Notes under the pieces: model-generated
Database searches by the model: none
The model's input: the letters and a program-made list of their open reading frames with translations, nothing else
What the model was told of the DNA's origin: nothing
DNA from: JANXQG01 sp963780045
GTDB lineage: Bacteria > Planctomycetota > Planctomycetia > Pirellulales > Thermoguttaceae
Length of the DNA stretch: 64,000 bases
Reading direction: 5' to 3'
Assembly: GCA_963780045.1 (NCBI GenBank)
Contig: CAVZZZ010000004.1
Location: 62,001-126,000 of the forward strand
Shown here: piece after piece, positions 1-10,247 of the stretch
How the letters are laid out: every line of letters starts with the position of its first letter
How positions within the stretch are numbered: the stretch's first letter is position 1
Translations under genes and position numbers: made by a program

Positions 1-126
1 GAATACCGAGAAAACGTCGCGGCCATCCGCGAAGCCGTCAGCGCGATGGACGCCGGAAGGATGCGGCCGCTGGCCGGTTTTGATGCTGAGTTTCGCGCGC
101 GCCGCGGAATTGCCAACGACGGATGA
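1..126 (+). CDS. ParD-like antitoxin, C-terminal part (cut by window edge)
   Basis: The open frame enters from the left edge and ends at TGA 124-126, giving 41 residues. The tail contains the motif DAGRMRPL followed by an acidic and basic stretch. It closely resembles the tail (EAGRMRPV) of the antitoxin at 4708-4944, which supports a CopG/ParD-type antitoxin. The stop overlaps the toxin start as ATGA at 123-126, the usual translational coupling in ParDE operons. The DNA-binding N-terminus lies outside the window, so the family assignment rests on the paralogue and on the neighbouring toxin. Confidence 0.7.
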   Translation, partial: EYRENVAAIREAVSAMDAGRMRPLAGFDAEFRARRGIANDG

Positions 127-446
127 CCCATAAGCTCGTTGTCGTTGAAACGGCCGAAATCGACGTTGACGGCATCTACGGCTACATTCTCCAACGTTCG
201 CCGCAGGGAGCCGCATCGTGGTATCGAGCATTTCTTGCCTGTGCGAAGAGAATCGCTCGGCAGCCGTTGGCCTGCGGATTCGCTGCTGAGAACGCCGAGT
301 TCGACGTTGATCTGCGTCAGGCGCTCTTCAAAACGCGGTCGGGATCGTTCTATCGCTGCTTGTATACGGTTATCCACGACGAGGTGCGTATCCTCCGAGT
401 CCGAGGCCCTGGGCAGCCGCCGCTTAAGTCGGGCGATGTCGCTTAG
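123..446 (+). CDS. RelE/ParE family toxin
   Basis: This 107-residue protein has the size and pattern of ParE toxins: an N-terminal beta strand (KLVVVETAEID), two helices containing SWYRAFLACAKRIARQP, and a C-terminal beta sheet ending in YTVIHDEVRILRVRG. ParE-type toxins of this family usually inhibit gyrase, and RelE relatives cut mRNA; the sequence alone does not tell which applies. The start overlaps the antitoxin stop by ATGA, so the two genes form one operon. The module appears intact, unlike the related one at 4386-4944. Confidence 0.8.
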   Translation: MTHKLVVVETAEIDVDGIYGYILQRSPQGAASWYRAFLACAKRIARQPLACGFAAENAEFDVDLRQALFKTRSGSFYRCLYTVIHDEVRILRVRGPGQPPLKSGDVA

Positions 447-572
447 CGTTGAGACCGCCGAAGCGCCGGCCTGAAAAGAGGGAGACCCGAGGCTGTTCAA
501 TTCCCGGTTTGGCAATAGAATTCATCTCATCGAAGTGCCCGCGGGGCGACATCATAATCAACCGGCGACGCG

Positions 573-2409
573 ATGGAATCCAAGTACCAGGCAATCGAGA
601 ACTACGGCCTGATCGGCAACCTGCGCACCGCCGCGCTGGTGGGGATGAACGGCGACATCAATTGGCTCTGCCTGCCGCACTTCGATTCGCCCAGCGTGTT
701 CGCCGCCATCCTGGACGACCGCAAAGGCGGCCGGTTCCGCATCGCCCCGGCTGGTGAAGACTTCCGCCGGAAACAGTTCTATTGGCCGGGCACCGCCGTT
801 CTCATCACGCGGTTCTTGCACGTCGACGGCATTGGCGAGATCGAAGATTACATGCCGGTCCATGCATCGGGCACGGTGCCCGACGAATTGGTCCGCCGTG
901 TTCGCGTCGTCCGCGGCCGCGTGTCGTTTCACCTGGAATGCCGGCCCGCCTTCGACTACGCCCGCGCCGCTCACGAGGTGCATGTCATCCAGGGCGGCGC
1001 CCGCTTCGATGGTCCGGGACTGAGCCTCGATCTGGCCGCACACGTGCCGCTAAAGTCCGACGGCGCCGGAGTGTTCGCGGACTTCACGCTGGGCGAAGGG
1101 GAGAAGGCAACGTTCGTTCTGCGCCGCGCCGAAAGGGACGACCCGTGCGAAGCTTGCCGCGGCGAAGATGAAGCGGAAGAACTGTTCCGCGACACGGTCG
1201 CCTACTGGCGGCGGTGGTTGTCGCGGTCCACGTACACCGGCCGCTGGCGGGAAACAGTCCACCGTTCCGCCTTGACGCTCAAGCTCCTCTCCTTCGAGCC
1301 GACCGGAGCGATCGTCGCCGCGCCGACCTGCAGTCTGCCCGAAGTGATTGGCGGAGAACGGAATTGGGACTACCGATACACCTGGATCCGTGACGCGGCC
1401 TTCACGCTCTACGCCCTGCTGCGCATCGGCTTTACCGAGGAGGCCGCTCGCTTCCGGGATTGGCTGGAAAGCCGCTGGCGAGATGCCTACGACGTCGGCA
1501 CCGGGCCCTTGCAATTGATGTACGGCATCGACGGCCGCACGGAGCTGACGGAGGAAACGCTCGACCACCTGGAGGGTTATCGCGGCTCCCGGCCAGTGCG
1601 CATCGGCAACGCCGCCCATCACCAATTGCAGTTGGACATCTACGGGGAGCTAATGGACGCCGTTTACCTGCACAACAAGTACGTGGCGCCCGTCGGCTAT
1701 GACGGTTGGACGCGGCTGCGGCAACTGGTGGACTGGCTTTGCGAGAACTGGAAACGAGAGGACGAAGGCATCTGGGAGGTCCGCAGCGGCCGCCGCAATT
1801 TCGTCTATTCGAAATTCATGTCTTGGGTGGCGATCGATCGCGGCCTGCGGCTGGCCGACAAACGGTCCTTCCCGGCGGACCGGTCGCGCTGGTTGAAGGT
1901 CCGCGATGAAATCTACGAGGATGTGATGGCCAAGGGCTGGGACCCGCACCGCAAGGCGTTTGTGCAGTCCTACGGTTCAGACTCGCTGGACGCCTCCAGC
2001 CTGCTGATGCCGCTGGTCTTCTTCATGGCCCCGAACGACCGCCGCATGTTGAGCACCTTGGAGGCTATCCGCCGGCCCACCGACAAGGGCGGCCTGGCCG
2101 CGGACGGTTTGGTCTACCGGTACAACGCGGACAAAGCCCCCGACGGGCTGTCGGGCCGCGAGGGCACCTTCAACATGTGCTCGTTCTGGCTCGTCGAAGC
2201 CCTCACGCGCCGGCCGCACTGATCCGCAAAAGCTGGAAGATGCTTTGCTGCTTTTCGAGCAGATGCTCGGTTACGCCAACCACCTCGGACTTTACGCCGA
2301 GCAGACCGGCCCCAGCGGCGAGGCGCTGGGCAACTTCCCGCAGGCGTTCACCCATCTGGCGTTAATAAGCGCGGCCTTCAACCTCGACCGCTCGCTCGGC
2401 TCGTTATGA
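573..2409 (+). CDS. Glycoside hydrolase family 15 protein (glucoamylase/trehalase-like), frame broken near the 3' end
   Basis: The N-terminal domain (IENYGLIGNLRTAALVG, then DINWLCLPHFDSPSVFA) is the one that precedes GH15 catalytic domains in bacterial glucoamylase or trehalase-like enzymes. The (alpha/alpha)6 core follows, with GGERNWDYRYTWIRDAAF near residue 265. The first frame stops at 2222, but the next frame continues with LEDALLLFEQMLGYANHLGL and GNFPQAFTHLAL up to TGA 2407-2409, which is the expected GH15 C-terminus. Restoring a GC pair in the ACGCGC run near 2205 rejoins the frames. The likely substrate is an alpha-glucan or trehalose. No clear ribosome binding site was seen. Confidence 0.88.
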
Positions 2410-3134
2410 GGCAGTTTGAAAAGTTTCGGCTACAGCAAAACGACTCCGTCAGTGCGAACCCCATGATCACGCGCCAGCCACAACAGATTGCGCAGCGAGC
2501 GATTGTTCTTGGCGCGATGGCTATGCGCGGGTCATTGGAATTGACCGACCATCCCCGCACTGCCGAAGCTTCCGCACGGCTGCTGCCGTGGCTGCGCGAA
2601 GTTGATTGCGACGGGGAAATCGACCGCATCGAGCGCGAGGAGCTGATGACCCCGCTGGGCGGCCTGTCGCCCAGCCAGAGGATCAATGTGAATTGGGCCG
2701 GCGAGGCGGCGGCGTTTTTCTGCTGGGCGCTCGGTCTCGACGACGCCTTGGATTGGACTAATCCGGCCGATCAGTCAGCCGTCATCGGCACGTTGCGGAT
2801 TTTGCACGCTGACGCTCTGGAGCTTCAGCGAAGGGCAACCGTTCGTCCTGCGTGCGAGTTGGATGAGGCGTGCCGGCAATTCGTTCTGATTCGATCCACG
2901 CTCCAACAAGCCCGCATCTCGTCGCCAGGCAAGGAAGTCATTGCGAAGCTCGCCCTGCAGAGGCTGGCTGACGTGGGCATCGCGGTAAGCGACGACGCCA
3001 TCGCCCAAGCAGTCGCCACCGTGGCCGCCATGACGCCGCAGGAACAAAGCCGGGCCGCGGGCATTTATTTCGTCCGCTGTCACGCGGCACTGTGGCTGTT
3101 TAATGACAGCCGGACTTATTTCGAGCAAAAGTGA
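2406..3134 (+). CDS. DUF4272 domain-containing protein
   Basis: This 242-residue protein resembles the DUF4272 family, whose function is unknown to me. Supporting features are an N-terminal helix with RAIVLGAMAMRGSLEL, the segment WAGEAAAFFCWALGLDD about 100 residues in, and a C-terminal QEQSRAAGIYFVRCHAALWLFND. The listed ATG overlaps the GH15 stop (ATGA), which suggests translational coupling; an internal ATG at 2463 is an alternative start. No signal peptide or membrane segment is visible, so it is probably cytoplasmic. Confidence 0.6.
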   Translation: MRQFEKFRLQQNDSVSANPMITRQPQQIAQRAIVLGAMAMRGSLELTDHPRTAEASARLLPWLREVDCDGEIDRIEREELMTPLGGLSPSQRINVNWAGEAAAFFCWALGLDDALDWTNPADQSAVIGTLRILHADALELQRRATVRPACELDEACRQFVLIRSTLQQARISSPGKEVIAKLALQRLADVGIAVSDDAIAQAVATVAAMTPQEQSRAAGIYFVRCHAALWLFNDSRTYFEQK

Positions 3135-3307
3135 GGGGAATAACCGCTGGCGACCCGTTGAGGCGAAGAGAATGTTCATGCAAGACAAATTCGGAAGGAA
3201 CTCGTTTACTGTCCGGCGACGGAATGGTCCACTGACTGTTACCACTCCGTTCATTGTTGCAGCGAGCAGCGGCGTGGGCGTTACTTGTTAGCCCCAAGGA
3301 CGAACCA

Positions 3308-3778
3308 ATGGCGAAAGGTGTTGATTACTGGACGCTGGTCCAACCGGTCTGGCTGCCGCTCAACCATAGTTGGGACGATGGCACAGACGAGTTTGTTCGT
3401 CGGTTCCGGTCTGTTCGCCCGGAGGTTGGCCATCTCTACGCCGCGCATTGGTGTCAGTCAGAGGTTTGCAATGGAGGGTTCCACCAGTTCTTCTTCAATA
3501 CAACTGGCTTGCTGGCGCCGGAAGCATTCGAAGCGTTCCGAGCCATCGGTGCAGTTGAATGGGCCGAAGTACTGGCCGAGGCCATGAAGCACTTCGGCGT
3601 CCCATATCCGCGAAAACGGGACGACCGCCACGGGTTCCTGCCTATTCGGCAACGACGCCCGAGAAAGGAATGGGATCCGTTCTACGAATTGGACGAACGC
3701 TTCCACGAATGGGCTGACAACTGGGAAGACACGGCCAACGCTTACGCAGAGCGGGTCGTCGCGGAAGGCGGAGGCTAA
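3308..3778 (+). CDS. DMP19/DUF4375 family protein
   Basis: The 156-residue product starts MAKGVDYWTLVQPVWLPLN. It carries the pattern CQSEVCNGGFHQFFFNTTG followed by an acidic helix, the hallmark of the DMP19 (DUF4375) fold. DMP19 of Neisseria acts as a DNA mimic; the many acidic residues in the tail (DNWEDTANAYAERVV) fit this, but the role here is not known. The ATG at 3308 is preferred over upstream in-frame codons because homology-like sequence begins there. It is a small stand-alone gene between other small DUF genes. Confidence 0.65.
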   Translation: MAKGVDYWTLVQPVWLPLNHSWDDGTDEFVRRFRSVRPEVGHLYAAHWCQSEVCNGGFHQFFFNTTGLLAPEAFEAFRAIGAVEWAEVLAEAMKHFGVPYPRKRDDRHGFLPIRQRRPRKEWDPFYELDERFHEWADNWEDTANAYAERVVAEGGG

Positions 3779-3900
3779 CCGGCCTTTGCGCTTGACCGGC
3801 CCGGTATTACGGCTTTCCGCAACATTACGTTGCTTGCAGCCGGCCCGCCAAGTTATCTTGGTCACTCGGAGGCGGAAGGCTACCGGAAAGGAGACGCTGA

Positions 3901-4350
3901 TGTCAAAGAAGAAAGCACTGGGCAAGCTCGCCCACACTAAAGGCACGCAGAAGTCGGCCAAGAATACAAGGCGGACCGCGAAGCAGGCGGCCGCGCGGCC
4001 CGGCCAGAGCGCGGAGAAGGCGGACAGTGAAAGCGCCGTGCTGGCTACGATCGCCGCGATGCCGGCGGCGGATCGCGCCCTGGGCCAACGGTTCCATGCG
4101 ATCGTCAAAGCCAGCGCCGGCCCTCTCGCCGAGGCTCTGGTATGGTATGCCCGCGTACGCCAGGGACGGCAAGGTCGTCTGCTTCTTCCAAAGCGCGGAG
4201 AAATTCAAGACGAGGTACGCGACGCTGGGCTTCATGCACGAGGCGAAACTCGACGAAGGCGCCATGTGGCCGACCGCCTTTGCGCTGACAGAGTTGACTG
4301 CCGTCGAAGAGGCGCGGATTGGCGCGCTGGTGAAAAAAGCTGTGGGCTGA
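3901..4350 (+). CDS. DUF1801 (YdhG-like) family protein, frame broken
   Basis: Translation from 3901 gives a lysine- and alanine-rich N-terminal extension (SKKKALGKLAHTKGTQKSAK), then a helical segment ending HAIVKAS. A second frame continues with PRLWYGMPAYARDGKVVCFF, AEKFKTRYATLGF and GAMWPTAFALTEL, the conserved core of DUF1801/YdhG proteins (small alpha-beta proteins related to frataxin-like iron chaperones). The switch falls at AGCGCCGGCC near 4115 and is repaired by one base. A GGAGA ribosome binding site precedes the ATG. The basic tail could bind nucleic acid, but that is inference. Confidence 0.65.
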   Translation, partial: CQRRKHWASSPTLKARRSRPRIQGGPRSRRPRGPARARRRRTVKAPCWLRSPRCRRRIAPWANGSMRSSKPAPALSPRLWYGMPAYARDGKVVCFFQSAEKFKTRYATLGFMHEAKLDEGAMWPTAFALTELTAVEEARIGALVKKAVG

Positions 4351-4385
4351 GGACCAAGAACGCTCCCAACGAGGTGGTACTCACG

Positions 4386-4711
4386 TCAATGCAAGTCGTC
4401 GGGACCAAGATCGTCTTGCGCCAAATGCCGGACCGTAAGGACGACCACTTTATCCTGGCGTACGGTGAACACCGCACGATGGGTTGGTTTCCGCCCAAGA
4501 CCGTATACGAGTTGGCGGATCGCAAACGGAAAAAAGTCCAGATTCGCGCAAGCGGGCATCGTGCCGGGTCTCAAGCCAGACCCATTATTGCTCGGATGAA
4601 TCCGTCGTACCATTGTTTGGCTTGTTCCGTCGAACGGTGCTCGGCCCACCATCGAGCGCTCGACTCGAGTCTTTCGGCCGCGCGGTCGGTGATGACCACG
4701 TCGTAGGTCAT
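4386..4711 (-). pseudogene. RelE/ParE toxin, decayed (in-frame stop and frameshift)
   Basis: Reading leftwards from ATG 4711, the protein begins MTYDVVITDRAAERLESSA, then WWAEHRSTEQAKQWYDGF and AIMGLA. It then meets a TGA where the family usually has an Arg in an ARDPAR-like motif, so CGA to TGA is the simplest change. After that stop the frame also shifts near 4540. The C-terminal sheet PFAIRQLVYGLGRKPTHRAVF and VVVLTVRHLAQDDL is typical of RelE/ParE toxins. The start overlaps the antitoxin stop by ATGA, as in the module at 1-446. Loss of the toxin with retention of the antitoxin is a common decay route. Confidence 0.65.
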
Positions 4712-4944
4712 TGGCCGTTTGCGAAACCGAGCTTGCTACGAATTTCGGCGTCAACCTCGCGAACCGGGCGCATACGGCCGGCCTCCATGTCGGCGATCCC
4801 CAGACGGATCTCCGTCAAGTCCTCGTGCTGACGGATGAGCGCGGCGAGCGCGTCCCGGAGAAGATCGTCCTCGGAAGCGTAATTGCCAATAGCATCTGCT
4901 TCACGTATAAGCTGCTGAACGTCGGGCGGGAACGCATATGCCAT
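4708..4944 (-). CDS. ParD-like antitoxin
   Basis: The protein begins MAYAFPPDVQQLIREADAIG and continues YASEDDLLRDALAALIRQ, a ribbon-helix-helix-like region with the SEDDLLRDAL helix seen in ParD antitoxins. The toxin-binding tail contains MEAGRMRPVREVDAEI. The tail matches that of the partial antitoxin at 1-126, so the two modules are paralogous. The ATG at 4944 is chosen because GAGGAGG lies about six bases upstream. The protein would bind its own promoter and neutralise the downstream ParE, which here is broken. Confidence 0.72.
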   Translation of the reverse strand: MAYAFPPDVQQLIREADAIGNYASEDDLLRDALAALIRQHEDLTEIRLGIADMEAGRMRPVREVDAEIRSKLGFANGQ

Positions 4945-5029
4945 TTGCAGCCTCCTCAATACGATGCAATGACGCAATTATAGTGCGGCGGAGCGACCGT
5001 GCAAAGAGCAGCGCCACCGCGACAATACT

Positions 5030-5859
5030 TCACTCGCCGCCCAGTACCTTCTTCGCCGGTTTGAGGTGCGCGGCGTCGAGCTTGTCCAACGACCAGAGCA
5101 GCCCGCGGGTCACGAGATCGAGATAGCGGTCGTCGGCCACCGTTTCGTTGTTGTGTCCCAGCGTGGTGCAGAAAACCCGTGCTTTGCCGGCGTAGTTGTT
5201 CGTCCAGACGCATACGTAGTCGTCCCGCCCCTGCTTGCCGCGCGCAAGGCGTGCGCGGTATCAAGCAAGTGCCCGGCGCTGTTGTTGTAAAGCTCTTCGT
5301 CGATCGTCGTCCAGTCGGCAAGGTTTGCGGTGATCGGGCTATTGCGGTCGACGTAGGAGACGGCGATCGGCAATTGTTTTCCGTGACCGGTCGTGGGCAG
5401 GCCGGTGAACTCGAACCACGGCGTCGCATTCGGCCAGCCCTTGCTGCGGTAGCTGTGCATTCCGCAATGCAAGACCACCGCCGGCAAGCCCTCGCGGTGC
5501 GGCTTCAAAATGCGGTCGATGAGCTTCAGGTCCTTGATGTCCGACGAGCATTCATCGTGTACGACGACGTCGAAGCCCTTGGCCCAGTCGTCGCTGCCGT
5601 AAACGGGGTTGACGTGTTTTGTAGACGTGTCGGGATCGTAAGCGATCTTCCATTGGACGTTCGCCCTGGCGGAGATTCCCTTGGTGAGAATGTCCTTCTG
5701 GTGCTTATAGTCGTGACAGCATCCGCCGGCGACGAGCAACGCGCGAATCGGCCGGCCCTCGTCGGCGGCCCGCACCGCGGAGTTGAATGTGCTTAGTGCG
5801 GCGACGCATGAGAGAGCGAATAATGCAAGCGAACGGGAACGGATGATGCGAGTGGACAT
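5030..5859 (-). CDS. ThuA-like domain protein, secreted, frame broken
   Basis: A signal peptide (RSLALFALSCVAALSTFNSA) precedes a ThuA-like glutamine-amidotransferase fold: RALLVAGGCCHDYKHQ, FDVVVHDECSSD, PAVVLHCGMHSYR and PWFEFTGLPTTGHG. The first frame diverges after LLDTAHAL. A neighbouring frame supplies the end, including WTNNYAGKARVFCTTLGHN and LVTRGLLWSLDKL, up to TGA 5030-5032. One G restored in CTTGCGCGCGG near 5240 joins the two. ThuA-like proteins are abundant in planctomycetes and are thought to act on carbohydrates, but the reaction here is unknown. Confidence 0.8.
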
Positions 5860-6699
5860 GGTTACGACTCCTCCCGCCGAAAGGGCCGGCGGTTGAAATA
5901 GGTGAGCAATTACGTAGGTAGAATCCCTTGTGGAGATTGCGATTGTAGCACGGACCGGATCGCTTGGCTATCGACACAGCCAATGTTCCGCTCGCATCCG
6001 ACAAACCGCTAATTCGCGGCGATCACGACGACCTAGGCATGGTCGCTCAGTAGAGCGCCGGCTTCCGCCACGGAGAATGGGGGCGGGAATAAAAGGAGTA
6101 CTTGGAAGGGTGCATTAGCCGCCCATACAATTCGCAGGTCCACCGGAATCAACGGGCTCGAAAAAGCTCGCGCCGAAAGACTCAGACAGCACCTTCAGCG
6201 CTATCCGCCTCTGCCGCTCGGAGGCGAAGCTGAAGCGGCCATCCCCTAAATAGCTGCCCCCTAGGCGCTCCATTGCATGGGAAAGCCATAGCGCCGCGCT
6301 TCTTTGCCGCCCGACGGGAGCGAATGTCAATCGAATGCAAAACTGGCGCGGCGCACTTGAGTCTCCGCTGTCCCCGTTGCGCGCTACCATTTACCATCTC
6401 CTCCGTTAGGAACGCTCCCACCACTATTCTCGCCAGAACGGCTGCTAGGCGGAATCCAGGCTCTCCGCATCGTCGGTTAACGATTTCCCCTATACGAGCA
6501 GGACGAGGCGGCCGAGCGGCGGTCATGGCACGAGACTTGCACTCGGTGGCGGCCCTTGTCGGCTCTGAAGAGTCCGACTGTCGTCGATGGCTCGATCGAC
6601 GTATGGCTGTTAAAATGACTGGCAGCTATCGGTTTCCAATTCTTTCGGTCGAAAAACGAACAGTTTCGCAGCCAACCTGTCCAGCCAAGGAGTCCGATC
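5860..6699. other. Intergenic region with no convincing gene
   Basis: This 840-base stretch separates the divergent ThuA and DUF1800 genes and should hold both promoters. Several short frames cross it, the longest on the minus strand at 6115-6390 and 6182-6526, but none shows a recognisable domain or good start signal. The only clear site is AAGGAG seven bases before the DUF1800 ATG at 6700. Confidence 0.5.
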
Positions 6700-8512
6700 A
6701 TGTCTCAAGCGGCTTTTCCCGGTCGTGCCCGGCTTTTTACGGCGGTGGCCTTTTTTGCAAGTCTGCCGCTTGCCGCCAGTGCCGATGCGCCGACGGGTGA
6801 CTCGCTGACCCCACGGCAAAAGGCGGCCCACGTTCTCAACCGGCTCGGCTTCGGGCCGCGGCCGGGCGATGTGGAGCGGGTCGAGAAAATGGGCATTGAT
6901 GCCTACATCCGCGCAGCTATCTCCGGAAACAATCGACGACTCGGCCGCGGAAAAGGCCATCGCGCCGTTGGATACGATCAAAATGCCGTCGTCCTATCTC
7001 ATGGACCAGTATTTTGCCGACATCCGGCGATTTCTTAAACAACAGATGTCCAGCAACGACGCTGCGGAACTCAAGCTGCGATATGGCGTGAACGTGCCGA
7101 AGAGCAGCACGGCCAAAAAGCCGGCAAAACCGGACTACAGCCTGAAGCAGCTCGGCAAGTGGGACGCCCTGCGCTGCATGGGCGAACTCCAGCAGGCCAA
7201 AATCCTGCGGGCCGCGCTGAGCGAGCGGCAATTGCAGGAAGTGATGGTCGATTTCTGGAGCAATCACTTCAACGTGGACATCCGCAAGGACGACTGCCGG
7301 GCACTCATCGTCGCCGAAGACCGCGACGTCATCCGCCCGCACGTGCTGGGCAAGTTCCGCGACCTGTTCGGCGCCACGGCCCGCAGCCCGGCGATGCTCA
7401 AGTACCTGGACAACGCCGAGAACTCGGTGCCGCGGGAACGGGCTCCGTTCGAGAAGATGTTTATCGAGTTGTATGTGGAATACAAGCTGAACATCTCCGC
7501 GACAGGCCTGATTTCGGACAAGGAAGGGCTAAACGAGAATTACGGCCGCGAAATCCTGGAATTGCACACCTTGGGCGTCGACGGCGGATATACGCAGAAG
7601 GACGTCCAGGAGGTCGCCCGCTGCTTCACGGGCTGGGGAGGGTATGACGGAGCATTCGAGTTCCAAGCCAATCGCCACGACCAGGGTGAAAAGACCGTGC
7701 TGGGCGTGAAGATTCCGGCAGGAGGCGGCATGAAAGACGGCGAGAAATTGCTGGACATCCTCGCGCGGCATCCCTCCACCGCACGATTCATTTCGCGGAA
7801 GCTCTGCCAGCGGTTCGTGGCCGATGACCCGCCCGCCGCGCTCGTCGAGCGCGCAGCTAAGGTATTTGCGCAAAGCGACGGCGACATCCGCCGCGTGGTG
7901 GAAACGATTGTTACCAGTCCCGAGTTCTTCTCGCCCAAGGCGTTTCGCGCGAAGGTCAAGTCGCCCTTCGAATACGCGGTTTCCGCCGTCCGGGCGACCG
8001 GGGCGAGTTTTGTTCCATCGCCACCGCCCATGGACAAGGCCCGCGGCACGATCGAGGGCGCCGCGACGCTGGGCTACGGCAACGAAAACCTATCGAAGCT
8101 CAAGCGCAAGACGCTTAATTGGTCGATTTACGAGATGGGCGAGCCGCTTTTCGCCTGCGCGGCCCCGACGGGCTATCCGGAAACCTCGTCGAAGTGGGTC
8201 GGCCCCGGCGCACTGATCGACCGGCTCAATTTCGCCGTCGCCTTGACCGAACAGAACGTCAGCGACGTGCGGTTTGACCCGGCCGCGCTCATCACTGGCG
8301 TTGACGTCAAGGGAAGTGATGCAAAGAAAGTCGATATCGACCATCCCCAGGCCGTGCTTGATCGGCTGACCGACGTGCTGTTGCAAGGAACCATGAGCGC
8401 TGCGACGCGGCGGACGCTCTTGGCCAAGGCGCTGCCGGAGGCTGGGGGAACGGTCGACGTCGTCAAGCTGACCGCGCTGGTTCTCGGTTCGCCCGAATTC
8501 CAGCGGCGGTAG
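6700..8512 (+). CDS. DUF1800 domain-containing protein, secreted, frame broken
   Basis: The ATG follows AAGGAG at ideal spacing. A signal peptide (ARLFTAVAFFASLPLAASA) leads into LTPRQKAAHVLNRLGFGPRPG, the start of DUF1800. After AYIRA the frame shifts by two bases at CCGCGCAGC near 6915 (restored CCGCGCGCAGC). It then continues with ELQQAKILRAALSERQLQEVMVDFWSNHFN, ENYGREILELHTLGVDGGYT and ARHPSTARFISRKL, all DUF1800 signatures. In planctomycetes DUF1800 proteins are normally encoded next to DUF1501 proteins, as here, and probably act together in the periplasm. The biochemical role is unknown. Confidence 0.88.
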
Positions 8513-8596
8513 GATGGGACCAGCGAGTATAACGAGTGCAGGCCCACCAGAAAACGAATGACTAGAGATAATGGTTGAGAGATGAAGGAGTTTACC

Positions 8597-9888
8597 ATGA
8601 ACACCGCCCGTCGCCTTTTTCTTAAGAACGGCGCCGTCACGCTGGCCACGATCGGCGCATCGTCGCTCTTGACGCCCAAGTTTCTCGGCCGCATGGCGCT
8701 GGCCGCCGATGCGGCCCGTAGTACCCGCTCGCGGAAGGTGCTGATCTGCGTCTTCCAGCGCGGGGCGGCCGACGGTCTTTCGATGGTCGTGCCGCACGGT
8801 GATCCGGACTACTACAAGTACCGCCAGGAAATCGCTCTGGATCGGCCCACGCGATCAGGCGCGGCCGGCGCGGCGCTGGACCTCGACGGCTTCTTCGCGT
8901 TGCATCCGGCGCTGGATGCCTTCCTGCCGCTATACAAGGCTGGGCACCTGGCTGTCGTTCATGCCTGCGGCTCGCCCAACCGTTCGCGCTCGCACTTCGA
9001 CATGCAGGACTTCATGGAGTCCGGCGTGGCGGACGACAAGAGCGTACACACCGGCTGGCTGAACCGCGCGTTGGCAGCCAAGGCCGAGGCCGACGCGACA
9101 TCGTTTCGGGCCGTCTCCATGACGACTCTCGTGCCGCGGACACTGCAAGGCGACGTGGAGGCGCTCGCCGTCCGCGATCTGGCCACATTCGGCGTCGAAT
9201 CGTCGTCGGTTGGGGCATCGGGCAATATCGCTTCCGGCTTCGAGGGAATGTACGACGGCGCGGTGGACAGCGTCTTGCACGGCGCGGGCAAGGAGTCGTT
9301 CGGTGCGATCGCCATGCTGAAGAAGGCCAACCCATCGCAGTACGCACCGGCGAACAAGGCTGTCTACCCCGCCGGACCGTTCGGCAAGGCAATGCTGCAA
9401 GTCGCGCAGCTCATCAAGGCGAACGTGGGACTGGAAGTCGCCTTCGTCGAGCTCGAAGGCTGGGACACCCACAACAACCAGGGCGGTGCCTACGGCCAGC
9501 TTGCCGGGCGGCTCCACGATCTCTCCCGTGCCATCGCCGCATTGCACACCGATCTGGGCGATCGCATGGAGGACGTCTTGCTGCTGACGATGAGCGAGTT
9601 CGGCCGCGCCGCGCGGCAAAACGGCGGACGCGGCACCGATCACGGCCACGGCACCTGCTTCTTCGCGCTCGGCGGCGGCGTCAACGGCGGCCGAGTGCTC
9701 GGCAAATGGCCGGGACTCGCGCCGAGAAGCTCTTCGAACAGCGCGACCTGGCCGTAACCACCGACTTCCGCGCCGTGCTTGCCGAGATTTGCACGAGGCA
9801 TTTCGGGGCGGATGCCGATCAGGTAAGTCGCGTGTTTCCGAATTATCAGGCGAGCGAAAAGGAGTTTCCGGGGATCTGCAAGGCATAG
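8597..9888 (+). CDS. DUF1501 domain-containing protein, Tat signal, frame broken
   Basis: AAGGAG six bases before ATG 8597 fixes the start. The N-terminus has a twin-arginine-like signal (NTARRLFLKNGAVTLATIGA). The DUF1501 body follows, with KVLICVFQRGAADGLSMVVP, AVVHACGSPNRSRSHFDMQD, ELEGWDTHNNQGG and TMSEFGRAARQNGGRGTDHG, patterns resembling alkaline-phosphatase-superfamily metal sites. The frame breaks at CTCGCGCCGAG near 9720. The continuation EKLFEQRDLAVTTDFRAVLA, ending at 9888, is the normal DUF1501 C-terminus. It lies 84 bases after the DUF1800 gene and probably shares its transcript. Confidence 0.88.
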
Positions 9889-9986
9889 CCGGAAAGCGCG
9901 ACCAGAAACCGCGACTGGTCCATTACGGCTTGTTTGGATATTAGCGGCATTCCCAGCGTGGCAAGAAGCGTAGTAGAATAAAGATC

Positions 9987-10247
9987 ATGGTATTGAACGT
10001 AACGATTTCCTCCGAAACCGAGTCGAAGCTGCGCGCTAAGGCTGCCGCCGAGGGCGTTGACGTGGCGACTTATGCCGCGCGGCAACTCGAACTTCTGGCA
10101 GCCGCGTCCAGGTCGCTGCGGGAAATCAGCGGCCCGATCGGCGAGGCATTCGCCCACAGCGGCGCCAGCGAGGACGAGCTTTCCGACTTCCTTGAGGCCG
10201 AGAAACACGACTTGCGCCGCCAGCGGCGGGAACAAGCGGCAGGATGA
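9987..10247 (+). CDS. Putative antitoxin paired with a PIN toxin
   Basis: This 86-residue protein starts MVLNVTISSETESKLRAKAA and continues VDVATYAARQLELLA, a pattern like ribbon-helix-helix antitoxins (beta strand, then two helices). Its acidic C-terminal half could wrap the toxin. The stop overlaps the start of the PIN gene (ATGA at 10244-10247), which is the strongest evidence for pairing. The DNA-binding role is inferred from the fold pattern and position. Confidence 0.65.
   Translation: MVLNVTISSETESKLRAKAAAEGVDVATYAARQLELLAAASRSLREISGPIGEAFAHSGASEDELSDFLEAEKHDLRRQRREQAAG

Noticed and set aside
4389..4706. A plus-strand small protein following the DUF1801 gene
   Set aside because: The minus strand here encodes the conserved C-terminus of a RelE/ParE toxin adjoining its antitoxin, so the plus-strand frame is a shadow.
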